Positions 46,454-54,700 are shown, counted from the stretch's first letter. The stretch is DNA of 64,000 nt from Bacillota bacterium (GCA_026627385.1 JAPNUR010000012.1:24229-88228); one strand, 5' to 3'. Notes: generated from the letters alone by a model not told the origin. Numbers and translations are program-made.

Positions 46454-47515
46454 CTAGGCTAAGCTTTTCTCAAGTCGCCGCAGGAGGGACACGGCCTTGA
46501 CCGCGGCCGCCCCGCCCATCGACACGCTGTCTTCAATATCCTTAGGTCCCGCTGCGGCCCCAGCCACAAACACCCCCGCGACCGGCGTCGTGACCGTATC
46601 CAGCGGCTCCCCCTGAGTCGCCAGAAAGCCATGCGATTCCCGCGGCAAATGAAAGACCTTGGCCATGTTTAACGTGCCCTGGGATGGTTCCATGCCGACA
46701 GACAAAATCACCAGATCCATCAAGACCTCCACCGGCCGCCCCATGGTGGTGTCTTCGCCCTTCATTAACAGTTTGTCGCCCTTCTTGAGAATTTCCGTTA
46801 CAATGCCGCGGATGTAGTTCACTTTATGCTCTTCTTGGGCTTTCCAATAAAGCTGATCCTCCCAAAAGCCGTACATGCGCATATCGATGTAGAAAATGAA
46901 GACTTTCGCCTCGGGGAGCATCTTTTTAATCTCAATCGCCTGCTTTGACGCAATGCCGCAGCAGACCTTCGAACACCAGCGGTTGCCAATTTGGCGGTCC
47001 CGCGAGCCGACGCACTGAATGAACGCCACGCGCTCAGGAGGCTGGCCATTCGAGGGACGCACGATGCGCCCGCTTTTCATCATGTGTTCCGCGTCGACTA
47101 AGGTAATGACATCCTCAAATTCGTAATAACCGTACAGCTGAGTTTCACGGCCCGGATCAAAGTGCTGAAAACCGGTCGCCACAATGACTGCCCCAACCTC
47201 TTCCTCTTGGGACTGGCCTTCCTGGTTTTGAAGGGTCACGGTAAATGCACCGGCCTCGCCGCGACTGGCTACGACCTCTGTATGGTACCGCACTTCGATC
47301 TGGGGATGATGCGCGACCCCCTCCAACATGTCTTGCATCAGATCGCGGGCGTCTTTCAGATGAGGGGTCAGGGTGGCGTAATGGGCGTAGGGCGTGCCCC
47401 CCAACTCGCCGGTTTTTTCCACCAACAAGACGGCTAACCCCATATCCGCAACGCCGCGCGCGGCTTCAAGGCCTGCAGGCCCTCCGCCAATGACCAATAC
47501 GCGATGAACTGCCAT
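46454..47515 (-). CDS. hdrA: Hdr-like subunit HdrA (flavoprotein)
   Basis: 353 residues, the short sHdrA type. The N-terminal dinucleotide fold is VLVIGGGPAGLEAARG. A cysteine-rich segment CVGSRD...CSKVCCGIA matches HdrA, and the C-terminal flavin motif is GVFVAGAAAGPKDIEDSV. The N-terminal Fe-S insertion and C-terminal ferredoxin domain of methanogen HdrA are absent. ATG 47515 opens the frame. It is the flavin electron-transfer core of the sulfur-oxidising complex. Confidence 0.92.
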   Translation of the reverse strand: MAVHRVLVIGGGPAGLEAARGVADMGLAVLLVEKTGELGGTPYAHYATLTPHLKDARDLMQDMLEGVAHHPQIEVRYHTEVVASRGEAGAFTVTLQNQEGQSQEEEVGAVIVATGFQHFDPGRETQLYGYYEFEDVITLVDAEHMMKSGRIVRPSNGQPPERVAFIQCVGSRDRQIGNRWCSKVCCGIASKQAIEIKKMLPEAKVFIFYIDMRMYGFWEDQLYWKAQEEHKVNYIRGIVTEILKKGDKLLMKGEDTTMGRPVEVLMDLVILSVGMEPSQGTLNMAKVFHLPRESHGFLATQGEPLDTVTTPVAGVFVAGAAAGPKDIEDSVSMGGAAAVKAVSLLRRLEKSLA

Positions 47516-47549
47516 TTTCCCATGCTCTCCTTTTCGGTGGCGCTGTCTC

Positions 47550-48755
47550 TTACAACACAGCCTCCCAAGTCAGGTACGGCATTGACCCTCGCTCGATTTT
47601 GGCTAAATCCTCTTGAAATTCCGCCCACGCCTTATCCACGTCAATGCCCATTTTGGTCAAGAGGGGCCGGTAATCGGTGGAATGCCAATGCAACTGAGCC
47701 ACCCGAAATGGGTGCGCGCCCACCGCCAGTGCTGCAAACTGCGATTCCGACATCACCGGCACGCCGACGTTTCGCCCATGGGCTTGGGCAGCAAACTGAC
47801 TTTTGTCCAGCGAGGTAACGCACCCGGTATCGTGCGTCAAAACCACATCGGGATTCGCCTCCTCGCGCATCACCTCAATCTTGCGCAAGGTGGCAAAACT
47901 GCGGGTAAAGTCCCGCTGCACCAAAATGTGGCGAAAGCCAAAACCACAGCAGTCGTACCATGTCGAGTAATCCGCCACCTTCGCCCCTAAACTTTGCACC
48001 ACGGCCGTGACCGCCGCCGTTCGCTGACCGCCGTAAATTTCGGGGTCGTAGATGGCGTCGCCTGATTGCAACTTGTAATAGTGGCAGGCAGGGTGCACCG
48101 TGGCCGTCAGATGCGATAAGTCGTAAACCAGGCGTGATTTCAGTTCATCACGAATGGCGTACATCCACTCGCTGTAGTGAACCAACTCTTCTGGCATCAC
48201 GAACGGACGGCCTAATTTGGTGATGATGTCACGCACTTGACGGCGTAAATCGTGATTGTGAACGAGCTCATGACGCACTTCCTTGTAGTGGCCAAAGCTC
48301 GTGCCACAGTGAATCAAGGGGTAGTAGCCGGTCTCATAGGCCGCGGAGAAATTGCGCATGGCCACAGCCGCCTGGGCCACCTGGTTAGACGTAGCAGAGG
48401 CATAGTAGTTCCAGGCTGTACACGAGGTCTGATCGCGCGGATCAAAGTAGTCAAATCCTAAAAAGCGATTCAGCCAAAAAATCGACGTCGAATAACCGGG
48501 GATATGGCCGCATTGGCCGCAGCTCTTATGATGCCAGGTTTTTTGAAACGGGATCTTCTTGATGCGACCATAGTTCGTGCGCGCTTCATAATACGGTTCC
48601 GGCACCGGTTGGACAATCCATTCCCCTTCCCGGCCAAGCTCCCAAATCGCCTCGCGCAGATCCTCGTCGGGGGCGTGTTCGGGGTCGGGGACGAAACTTC
48701 GCGCGGTTTCCGGCTTAGTGCCCCGAGGCATTACAGGAATCTCCTCGACATTCAT
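47550..48755 (-). CDS. Hdr-like subunit HdrB1
   Basis: 401 residues. Two cysteine-rich CCG-type motifs are seen: the first SCGQCGHIPGYS with later SCTAWNYY, the second HPACHYYK...DCCGFGFRH...HDTGCV. These bind the unusual [4Fe-4S] clusters at the heterodisulfide-reductase active site. An N-terminal extension of ~70 residues precedes them. GGAGG stands just before ATG 48755. With HdrC1 it forms the first catalytic pair of the complex. Confidence 0.9.
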   Translation of the reverse strand: MNVEEIPVMPRGTKPETARSFVPDPEHAPDEDLREAIWELGREGEWIVQPVPEPYYEARTNYGRIKKIPFQKTWHHKSCGQCGHIPGYSTSIFWLNRFLGFDYFDPRDQTSCTAWNYYASATSNQVAQAAVAMRNFSAAYETGYYPLIHCGTSFGHYKEVRHELVHNHDLRRQVRDIITKLGRPFVMPEELVHYSEWMYAIRDELKSRLVYDLSHLTATVHPACHYYKLQSGDAIYDPEIYGGQRTAAVTAVVQSLGAKVADYSTWYDCCGFGFRHILVQRDFTRSFATLRKIEVMREEANPDVVLTHDTGCVTSLDKSQFAAQAHGRNVGVPVMSESQFAALAVGAHPFRVAQLHWHSTDYRPLLTKMGIDVDKAWAEFQEDLAKIERGSMPYLTWEAVL

Positions 48756-48784
48756 CGCAAACCTCCTATCCTGTCCGTGTCTTG

Positions 48785-49489
48785 CTAGTCAATCGCAAAC
48801 CCTTGATCTTCGAGCGCGTCATCCATGACTTCCTCCATGATGTCGTGCAGGCCCTCGTCGAGTTCCCGGATCATATCCAACACGCCGGTGAGTTTCCAAA
48901 TGGTGTACAGTTCTAGCATGGTTCGCTCCTCGACTTGCCAGGAGAGGCCCGTGGTATGAAGCGTTTCGGGCGGCAACGCTCGACGCCACAAGTCCAAATG
49001 GGTGGCGACTTCCTTGACCTGGGGTCCCCAATCGGGAAATGCATCCTCTTGCAGCATGTCGGGAGACACTTGGGTGCCGGTGGTCATGATCTTGTAAATG
49101 ATGCGAGTATAGCCCGCCAAAGCCTCTTTGGTCGTCTTCAGGCCATTGTTCACTGCGACCTCGCGCATAATGGTAATCAACCCGCCCGGATTGTTCTTGC
49201 GCGGACAGCGCACACACGAAAAACATTGCGAGCAATTCCAAATGTCGTCATTCATTTGCTCATAGACGAGCTCGATGTCTTCGCGCGCCAAGGCCTGCGC
49301 AATCTTGCGCGGGGAAAAGTCGTAGAAACGCGCCGACGGGCACGCAGCCACACAAATGCCGCACTCGTAACACCCGTAGAGGTAATCTTCGAAACGCGGA
49401 TCCGCTTTCACAAGGTCAAACAACCGCTGCTTTTCTTCTAAGGGCACTTCGGGATAAAGGCTCGAGAGCAACCCCGACCATCTCCTCAC
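48785..49489 (-). CDS. Hdr-like subunit HdrC1
   Basis: 234 residues with two ferredoxin motifs, CYECGICVAACP and CSQCFSCVRCP, then a helical tail as in HdrC. The start is uncertain. The longest frame uses GTG 49489, but AGGAG then lies inside the gene and better serves TTG 49471 (ten bases downstream), giving a protein six residues shorter. It passes electrons between HdrB1 and HdrA. A 144-base gap separates it from the upstream dsrE-like gene, the longest gap in the operon. Confidence 0.88.
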   Translation of the reverse strand: MRRWSGLLSSLYPEVPLEEKQRLFDLVKADPRFEDYLYGCYECGICVAACPSARFYDFSPRKIAQALAREDIELVYEQMNDDIWNCSQCFSCVRCPRKNNPGGLITIMREVAVNNGLKTTKEALAGYTRIIYKIMTTGTQVSPDMLQEDAFPDWGPQVKEVATHLDLWRRALPPETLHTTGLSWQVEERTMLELYTIWKLTGVLDMIRELDEGLHDIMEEVMDDALEDQGFAID

Positions 49490-49633
49490 CTAGGTATTTC
49501 ACGCCCCCGCTGTGGCGCCATGCGCCCTCACAAGCGCCCTCGGGTTGGCTCATCACGGCTTTTAGTCAATCCACGCCTTGGCCTTACATGTCAGGAAGGG
49601 GCGGCTCTTAAGGCCACAAGCCACCCCATCCCC

Positions 49634-50098
49634 TTAGACAAACAGTTGGATCTTGGCGTCCTTGGCGAAATCGAGAAAGGTAGCGGCGCCCACCACATCC
49701 GTCACTTCGGGCACCAGATCCTCGCGCTTAACCCCGAGTACATCCATCGACATCTGACAGGCCATCATTTGCACGCCCATCTCCGCCGAGGTTTTGACAA
49801 ATTCGCGGATGGACATCACCCGAGATTTTGCAAATTGCTCCTTCATCATGCTGCTCACCATCTTGGTACCAAACGGCACCACCCCGGCCACTTTGGCCAT
49901 CGCCGGCAGTCCGGGGTTGGAAGCAATGGACACTTCCAGGGAATCAATTTTGTGGCGATTAATGATGTCTAAGCCCCAAAACGTAAAGAACAACATCACT
50001 TCCATATCCATAGCAGCCGCGGCTGTTGCCAAGACAAAAGGGGGATATGCCATGTCGAGGCTGCCCTTCGAGCAGATAATCGCTAACCGATCTTGCAC
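49634..50098 (-). CDS. DsrE3A-like sulfurtransferase
   Basis: About 154 residues. It has the DsrE/F/H-like fold with AIICSKGSLDMAYPPFVLA near the N-terminus and the conserved Cys in MMACQMSMDVLGV, as in DsrE3A and DsrE2 carriers of sulfur oxidisers. There is no N-terminal membrane helix, favouring DsrE3A. GTG 50098 is chosen because GGGGG lies about 6 bases upstream. It is the first gene of the operon; DsrE3A with TusA is a known persulfide relay feeding the Hdr-like pathway. Confidence 0.85.
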   Translation of the reverse strand: MQDRLAIICSKGSLDMAYPPFVLATAAAAMDMEVMLFFTFWGLDIINRHKIDSLEVSIASNPGLPAMAKVAGVVPFGTKMVSSMMKEQFAKSRVMSIREFVKTSAEMGVQMMACQMSMDVLGVKREDLVPEVTDVVGAATFLDFAKDAKIQLFV

Positions 50099-50111
50099 AA
50101 CCACACCCCCT

Positions 50112-50135
50112 GACACCACTACCGGTATAGGTGTC
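50112..50135. promoter_or_regulatory. Palindromic operator at the sulfur operon promoter
   Basis: GACACC (50112-50117) and GGTGTC (50130-50135) flank the perfect palindrome TACCGGTA (50120-50127). The whole 24 bp is symmetric apart from two base pairs. It lies from about the predicted transcription start into the leader, a position suited to repression. The nearest regulator candidate is the DUF156 protein at 51241. Confidence 0.65.
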
Positions 50136-50142
50136 GTTCACT

Positions 50143-50171
50143 ATTTTATTCTTTTAGATCTTAATTTACAA
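50143..50171 (-). promoter_or_regulatory. Promoter of the sHdr sulfur-oxidation operon
   Basis: On the minus strand TTGTAA (50171-50166) and TAAAAT (50148-50143) are separated by exactly 17 bases in an AT-rich window unlike its surroundings. Transcription would start near 50136, just upstream of the palindrome. Confidence 0.6.
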
Positions 50172-50235
50172 TGTATTCAGTTAGATTTTCGACGGGATTT
50201 TTGGAATTCGTCTAATCACACAAAGGAGTGGTATC

Positions 50236-50604
50236 GTGGCTCTATTGCGAAAGCTTGTCCCTGTCTCCGATTGCGCCGAGCTATTCCCGGAGCTTCAGGA
50301 ACTGCTCCCCGCAGTCAACCAAGCTCTACGCAACATTAACCGCGGCAAGATGGACTTTCTGCCTTACTATGCGCCGGTCGCGGGCTACGCATTGTCCATG
50401 CGCGCCGACCTTATCCCCCAGGGCGTTGGGAAACCCCCGGCCATGGGCCGCTGGCAGATTGAAGTCACCAAGCACGACGCCAGTTATCGCTTGCTCCTAG
50501 GCGGCAAGGCGGATCGCGACACGGAATTGGCGGAACTGATTTTCCTCTGCGAACACGAACCTCAGGCTCATCGCCATTTCCCGTCGGCATCAGACGAAGG
50601 GTAA
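50236..50604 (+). CDS. Hypothetical protein divergent from the sulfur operon
   Basis: 122 residues, no domain recognised, no signal peptide or membrane helix. AAAGGAG lies seven bases before GTG 50236. The protein has a single Cys near residue 13 and another near 105. Being divergent from the dsrE3A-like gene across a shared 137-base promoter region, it may be coregulated with sulfur oxidation, but its role is unknown. Confidence 0.65.
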   Translation: MALLRKLVPVSDCAELFPELQELLPAVNQALRNINRGKMDFLPYYAPVAGYALSMRADLIPQGVGKPPAMGRWQIEVTKHDASYRLLLGGKADRDTELAELIFLCEHEPQAHRHFPSASDEG

Positions 50605-50872
50605 CCGGGAGAACCGCGGTGGTGCGGAGGGGAAGACGCCTCGGTGGCAAATGCATGAAACGCCATAAGCGATTTCTTAATTCTCGGTCCTTAGGAGCAC
50701 AGATCGGCGGCCTTCCGCCGCCCGAGCGTTGACAACCATGATACCCCTTGTGGTGTGGCAAGCTCCGGGTATCCCTGAGCCCTATTGACAAAGATCCGGT
50801 TGCGCTTTCCCCACTCTTGCGAGGAGTACCAATCCTCTGACATACTCGTTATGATACTCTCAGGAGGTTACG
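50605..50872. promoter_or_regulatory. Leader of the DUF156 regulator operon
   Basis: No gene is seen. A short hairpin GGCGGCCTTCCGCC lies near 50706-50722. Inverted arms GATACCCC (50740-50747) and GGGTATC (50767-50773) resemble half-sites bound by CsoR-family repressors, which favour ATACCC tracts. TTGACA occurs at 50729 and 50785, but I could not pair either with a good -10. Confidence 0.4.
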
Positions 50873-51244
50873 ATGAACGAAGAACACTTGCGACTCGAAT
50901 ACTGGGAAGATACGCGGTCTGATCCTCAGTTTCCGTTGTGGGTGATTTTTAAGTTCATCGGGCAGGCTCACGGCATTGCCGACAACTTGCCATACCTCCG
51001 CCCGTCTCAGCGCGATCTCGCCTCGGTGCTGAAAGCATTAGAGGCTCACCCGGCACTCGATGCCATCGCGGCCGATGTAGACATCGCACCGGAAGAGTTA
51101 CACGCCACCCTATGGTATCTGACGTGGTTGGTGGAGCACCACCCTGTCCCACCGCGGTGGCACGAGTGGAACAGTCGCCTGGACACCGCCTGGCAACAGC
51201 GCCTATTCACCTTAAGCAAACCAAAGGAGTCTGAAACCTCATGA
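50873..51244 (+). CDS. Hypothetical protein coupled to the DUF156 regulator
   Basis: 123 residues, Trp-rich and probably helical; no family is recognised. CAGGAGG lies six bases before the ATG. Its stop overlaps the start of the DUF156 gene (ATGA), indicating translational coupling and a joint function. It has no cysteine, so it is unlikely to be a sulfur carrier itself. Confidence 0.7.
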   Translation: MNEEHLRLEYWEDTRSDPQFPLWVIFKFIGQAHGIADNLPYLRPSQRDLASVLKALEAHPALDAIAADVDIAPEELHATLWYLTWLVEHHPVPPRWHEWNSRLDTAWQQRLFTLSKPKESETS

Positions 51245-51513
51245 CGCCAGAACAACAATTGTACTGGGACGTTGACGATATTTTGCGTCGCCTGCGCCGC
51301 ATTGAAGGACAGGTTCGAGGCGTGCAAGCCATGATTCAAGCGCAGCAGCCGTGCCAATCCGTACTGGTGCAAGTCGCTGCCATCGAAGGCGCCATTAAAC
51401 AGGTGTCGCGCATCGTCAGCGCGTGCAGCGTGGCCGAGCAAGTCATGTTGGCCAACCGAGAGGACAACCCCGTCGAAGCGGTGAAGCAAGCTTTGCAACA
51501 ACTTATCGGCTAA
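51241..51513 (+). CDS. DUF156 (CsoR/CstR-family) transcriptional repressor with atypical cysteines
   Basis: 90 residues with the family core RRLRRIEGQVRGVQAM and LVQVAAIEGAIKQVSRIV. Family members form all-helical oligomers that release DNA on binding Cu+, Ni2+, formaldehyde or, for CstR, sulfane sulfur. Here the first Cys is Cys38, but the usual His at +25 is Ser and the Cys at +29 is Gln; a Cys lies at +24 (Cys62) instead. So it has neither the CsoR copper set nor the CstR spacing. Given its neighbours, a persulfide-sensing role through Cys38/Cys62 is plausible. It overlaps the gene upstream by 4 bases. Confidence 0.85.
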   Translation: MTPEQQLYWDVDDILRRLRRIEGQVRGVQAMIQAQQPCQSVLVQVAAIEGAIKQVSRIVSACSVAEQVMLANREDNPVEAVKQALQQLIG

Positions 51514-51820
51514 CAAAGCGATTGTTGGGCATGACGTGAAAAATGACGACCCAGTACTGCCCGCTCACCTCGGGCGGTGAATCGCTCGCCACATAGATGT
51601 GATCGGGCTGTTCTTCCATATCAATTGTTATCGCAGTTTTGGCATGGACTCTTGCCAACTGGTTGCCGGAGAGATGGGCCACCGCACGCATTTCATTCAG
51701 CACGGCTGGGTTGTCGGTAAAGACACGAATTTCCTCGCCTACGCGGGCGTGCCGCATGGCTTCGGCGACCTGCGGCACGGTCATGGGCGTTGGCGGCCCG
51801 TAGCAATAGACATCTACCAT
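51503..51820 (-). CDS. TusA-like protein lacking the catalytic cysteine
   Basis: 105 residues. The fold pattern follows TusA: strand, GPPTPMTVPQVAEAM helix, GEEIRVFTDNPAVLNEM, HLSGNQL, with an extra C-terminal strand. Where TusA has GLxCPxP, this protein has GPPTPM, so Thr11 occupies the persulfide-Cys position; a Cys lies earlier at residue 6. AGGGAGGG precedes ATG 51820 by about eight bases. It converges on the DUF156 gene with 11 bases overlap. It could be a regulatory or structural partner of true TusA rather than a sulfur carrier. Confidence 0.65.
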   Translation of the reverse strand: MVDVYCYGPPTPMTVPQVAEAMRHARVGEEIRVFTDNPAVLNEMRAVAHLSGNQLARVHAKTAITIDMEEQPDHIYVASDSPPEVSGQYWVVIFHVMPNNRFVSR

Positions 51821-51841
51821 CGTTATGCCCTCCCTCAACGC

Positions 51842-52555
51842 GGATAGCCAGGGGAAGAAGGACCCGCAACCTATCTAAACAATACACCGTCTGGCCTTAC
51901 GATGCACGCGCTCATTTCGCAGCGCACCCCATGACCGCCCCAACGCCCGCGTCACCCCTGCTGCCGCCTCAGCCTTTGCCGCGTTCCAAGAGTACCCACC
52001 CAATTGCACCAAATAGTTCTCGATAGCTAACACGGGCGCGTTATTCTGGCGTAAAACGCCCAGGCCTTTCCCAATATTCACCGTGTTGGAGGGTAGCAAA
52101 CTCGCCTAGCCGCACAACGGTTACGTGCTGTTAACAGCCAACACCCAATCCGCCTAAGATGGCCGAGAGGTAACGAGAATCCGTTCCTTCTCCATTAAAT
52201 ATTAAATGTGGCCCCCGCCTTCAGTGTCGCCCGTTCCTCGACATACCCGACAAACGTTCCCTCCTGAATGGCTGAAAACGGTTTCCTATATTGGCGGATT
52301 TTTGTAGTCGGGCTGAAGTGTGATAAAGACCGCTACCTTCGTCATCCTATCGTCGAGTTTGGGTATTCGCCGGAACAAACTCCAACGTATGGGCGGCGTC
52401 CCAAGTGGCTACAGGTTCTCGTTATCGGAGGGACATTTGCTGTGGTTGCTTTGGCATTTCTCGATTCCTTCCTAAAGCTACACCGCTGATCTAAAGGCTG
52501 TGACGGCAGGTACTCTCGGTGGCGTATGGGCAGCAAGCTGCCCAGCGGTTCATTC
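51842..52555. other. Gene-poor stretch
   Basis: No well-supported gene is seen. A plus-strand frame at 52268-52489 encodes 73 residues with one hydrophobic helix but has no ribosome binding site. A minus-strand peptide ending near 52195 (TFVGYVEERATLKAGATFNI) looks coding-like and may be the end of a decayed gene. Confidence 0.4.
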
Positions 52556-52792
52556 CTAACGTTTATGTTGGATTGTCGCAACGACCAACCCGCTAAACGT
52601 CCCGACGACCAACGCCCACCCCATTAAGACCACGGGCAAAAAAGCATCTTTCGGTGATAACGCATGGTGACTTAGAGCTATTAAATAGGATGGCAAATAA
52701 TGCCACGCGACCTCGATAGGCACCACAAAACCAACAAGCAGGATAGCATGAACGCCCCAACGCTTGCTGAGTTGTCTAAACAAAACGGGCAC
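52556..52792 (-). CDS. Small membrane protein
   Basis: Up to 78 residues with two hydrophobic helices (about 17-38 and 52-72). The GGAGG at 52793-52797 is adjacent to GTG 52792 and better placed for a TTG about 9 bases further on, giving a slightly shorter protein. No family is recognised and the gene stands alone; it may not be expressed. Confidence 0.4.
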   Translation of the reverse strand: MPVLFRQLSKRWGVHAILLVGFVVPIEVAWHYLPSYLIALSHHALSPKDAFLPVVLMGWALVVGTFSGLVVATIQHKR

Positions 52793-53298
52793 CTCCGCTT
52801 TGTAGTTATCGACGGTCCGCGAAGTCCGACCTCATCAGGAGAGGGCCATGACGAAGTGTCCTCTGACTTTGAACGGGGGGACGGAACTGACGACCTGTTT
52901 CTACTTTACCACGCGCATTGAACCACTGCCCCCATCGACTGGCTGTGGTAAAGTTGTCCATTATCCGGAGTATATACAAGTATTTAGTGGCGTTGCAGAC
53001 GGTATTTCATTGGCGTCGTATATCATTCGCGGGGGACATTGGCGCCGGAGCGATGTCAGCTTTTCTTGACAACGATGTCGTGCGGGTTTTCGAAATGGGA
53101 GTCCGAAAAACCCGCCATGAACCCGCATAGTTATCCCGATTTTGTGCTGGTTCACCTGTAGAGGAGTGCATCCAACGTGAAGGGATTACTGTCAAGAGAC
53201 AGTACCCGCTTTTTACGGTCCCGTTGGACATCGCCCTCGATGGTGGACTCCTCTGCCCTGAGAAAACCCGCTCGCCTCCCGACCGGAGCTTCAAACCC
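52793..53298. other. Stretch without recognised genes
   Basis: No credible coding frame with a ribosome binding site or known domain was seen on either strand. Confidence 0.4.
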
Positions 53299-53395
53299 CG
53301 AAAAACGGCTTCACATTTTGGAGCAAAACAATAAAACCCGCCGTCAAGAAGTTTGTGCGGGTTTTGGCAAAATTGGTGCCGGGAGCCCGACTCGA
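53299..53395. repeat. Diverged copy of the tRNA-Leu 3' end and its terminator
   Basis: This segment matches 54601-54700: CCGAAAAAC, the stem AAAACCCGC/GCGGGTTTT (53333-53365), and then a 20-base block (53367-53386) identical to 54674-54693. That block covers the last tRNA bases including CCA. The rest of the tRNA is missing. It looks like one end of a duplicated or integrated segment. Confidence 0.75.
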
Positions 53396-53433
53396 TTCAG
53401 CGAGGAACGCATGCGCTCATCGCCAAAGCAAAC

Positions 53434-53528
53434 GTGTACGCTCGGAAACGTGTCGTCAAAACGACGAATATGAGCGTACATGTCCCCCGAACACTTCTGC
53501 TTTCGGCGAAAGCGAAGGTGTACGCTCG
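53434..53528. repeat. Three copies of GTGTACGCTCG-like motif
   Basis: GTGTACGCTCG occurs at 53434-53444 and 53518-53528, and the reverse-complement core GAGCGTACAT at 53472-53481. Spacing is roughly 40 bases. They could be protein-binding sites or remnants of an iteron-like array; the surrounding sequence has no recognised gene. Confidence 0.5.
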
Positions 53529-53764
53529 CTGTCGTATTGCTCTAGCAAGGATGAAGTCATGTCGAACGGTTAGTGCCCAGCCTGCCTGGTTTGTCTCCTA
53601 TAATCAGGTTGCATGTCACCCGACCCGATGACTTTCCGGCGCAGATTCTACTGCGGAGACCCGGCGGCTGCCGAAATCTCGCGCCGGAAAGGGGGCCGCG
53701 CCTATGCACTGGACTCTCTGGCTATTGCCGTTGTTCCTGGTGTTCGTGGTTCCACGCAACAAGA

Positions 53765-53795
53765 AATAACCACCTCCGTTGAGGAGATGGTTATT
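53765..53795 (+). terminator. Hairpin, possible terminator
   Basis: AATAACCA-CCTCC and GGAG-TGGTTATT pair around a short loop, with an A-rich tract before and a weak T tract after. It lies in gene-poor DNA, so which transcript it ends is unclear. Confidence 0.35.
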
Positions 53796-53937
53796 CACCT
53801 CTAATCATCGGCGTTCGGCAGGGTCTCCTTCCGTTCAGAGCGGAAGTGCTGCCATCCCTCCCGCCTTGTTCGCGCAGGGCGGGAGTTCTTCTGTTACTGT
53901 TATGCCACGCGGATGGTTAGAATGCAACTGGTTTTCG

Positions 53938-54264
53938 TTATGGTTCTGCGCGCCCATACAATATGAAGCCAACTCCTGTCAGAGCTAACAATCCACCTAA
54001 AATCAGGATTATGGCCCATTGGGACGTTAGCAAATTGGTCTCTCCCAAAAACGTCCTCGTAATAACGATCAAGATACCGGGCACCGCCAGCATGTCCCCG
54101 AGTTTGAAGCTCCTTATGACCGACCACCACCGGTACAGATCCACGAGCAATACAAGAGCCAAGGGTACGGCAAAGAACCACGGCATCCCCCTCCCCGTGG
54201 CAGCCGGAATCCCGCCAACAGCTATCGCAATAGCTACCAATTCGCCATACAGATTGCGCTTCAC
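53938..54264 (-). CDS. Small polytopic membrane protein
   Basis: 108 residues with about four hydrophobic helices and a short polar tail. The start appears to be GTG 54264; its ribosome binding site is weak. No family is recognised. It is the only clear gene between the two tRNA-Leu 3'-end repeats (53367 and 54674), so it may be cargo of whatever made that duplication. Confidence 0.5.
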   Translation of the reverse strand: MKRNLYGELVAIAIAVGGIPAATGRGMPWFFAVPLALVLLVDLYRWWSVIRSFKLGDMLAVPGILIVITRTFLGETNLLTSQWAIILILGGLLALTGVGFILYGRAEP

Positions 54265-54600
54265 GAACTACCGACTGTTGATCACATGGCAAGGTGTAAA
54301 GTGGGATGACTAAAGAGCTGCAGCCAAGGGCATTCATCCGGATAACCGGAGACAGGGGGCATTGGTGTGTAGTTCGGAGCGGATTAAGAAGACTCCTGCA
54401 CCGCCGCTTAGGCACTTACTGGAAGAGCGAAGTGGGTTTCACGTGGCGGTGATTGCGCCGGGGTCCGGATCCCGTGAGTGGTCTGGTGTGCGGGTTCACT
54501 TCGGTTAAGCCTCGAGCAAAAGGTATGGGACCCCCGTCAAGGGATGATAGCGAGTTTTTGGACACATGATCGAGGAAAAGTCCGGAACCATCGGCCAACA

Positions 54601-54700
54601 CCGAAAAACCGCTTTCATCGTTGTTTCTGAGCAAAAAATAAAACCCGCGTCCAGGGAATGTGTGCGGGTTTTCGCAAAATTGGTGCCGGGAGCGGGACTT
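54601..54700. repeat. tRNA-Leu-proximal copy of the direct repeat
   Basis: The partner of 53299-53395. It includes the tRNA-Leu terminator hairpin and the CCA end. The 20-base identical core is 54674-54693. The two cores are 1,307 bp apart in direct orientation. Confidence 0.75.
54633..54672 (-). terminator. tRNA-Leu terminator
   Basis: Stem AAAACCCGC / GCGGGTTTT (54640-54648 and 54664-54672), followed on the minus strand by ATTTTTT, directly downstream of tRNA-Leu. Confidence 0.8.

Noticed and set aside
50605..50660. Possible T-box-like GGTGG/CCGCGG sequence
   Set aside because: The T-box consensus is not present in proper order, there is no terminator/antiterminator pair, and the downstream gene is a regulator rather than an aminoacyl-tRNA synthetase or amino-acid gene.
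53900..54415. 171-residue minus-strand open frame
   Set aside because: Its peptide is a shadow of the membrane-protein frame at 53938-54264, with no hydrophobic pattern or ribosome binding site of its own.
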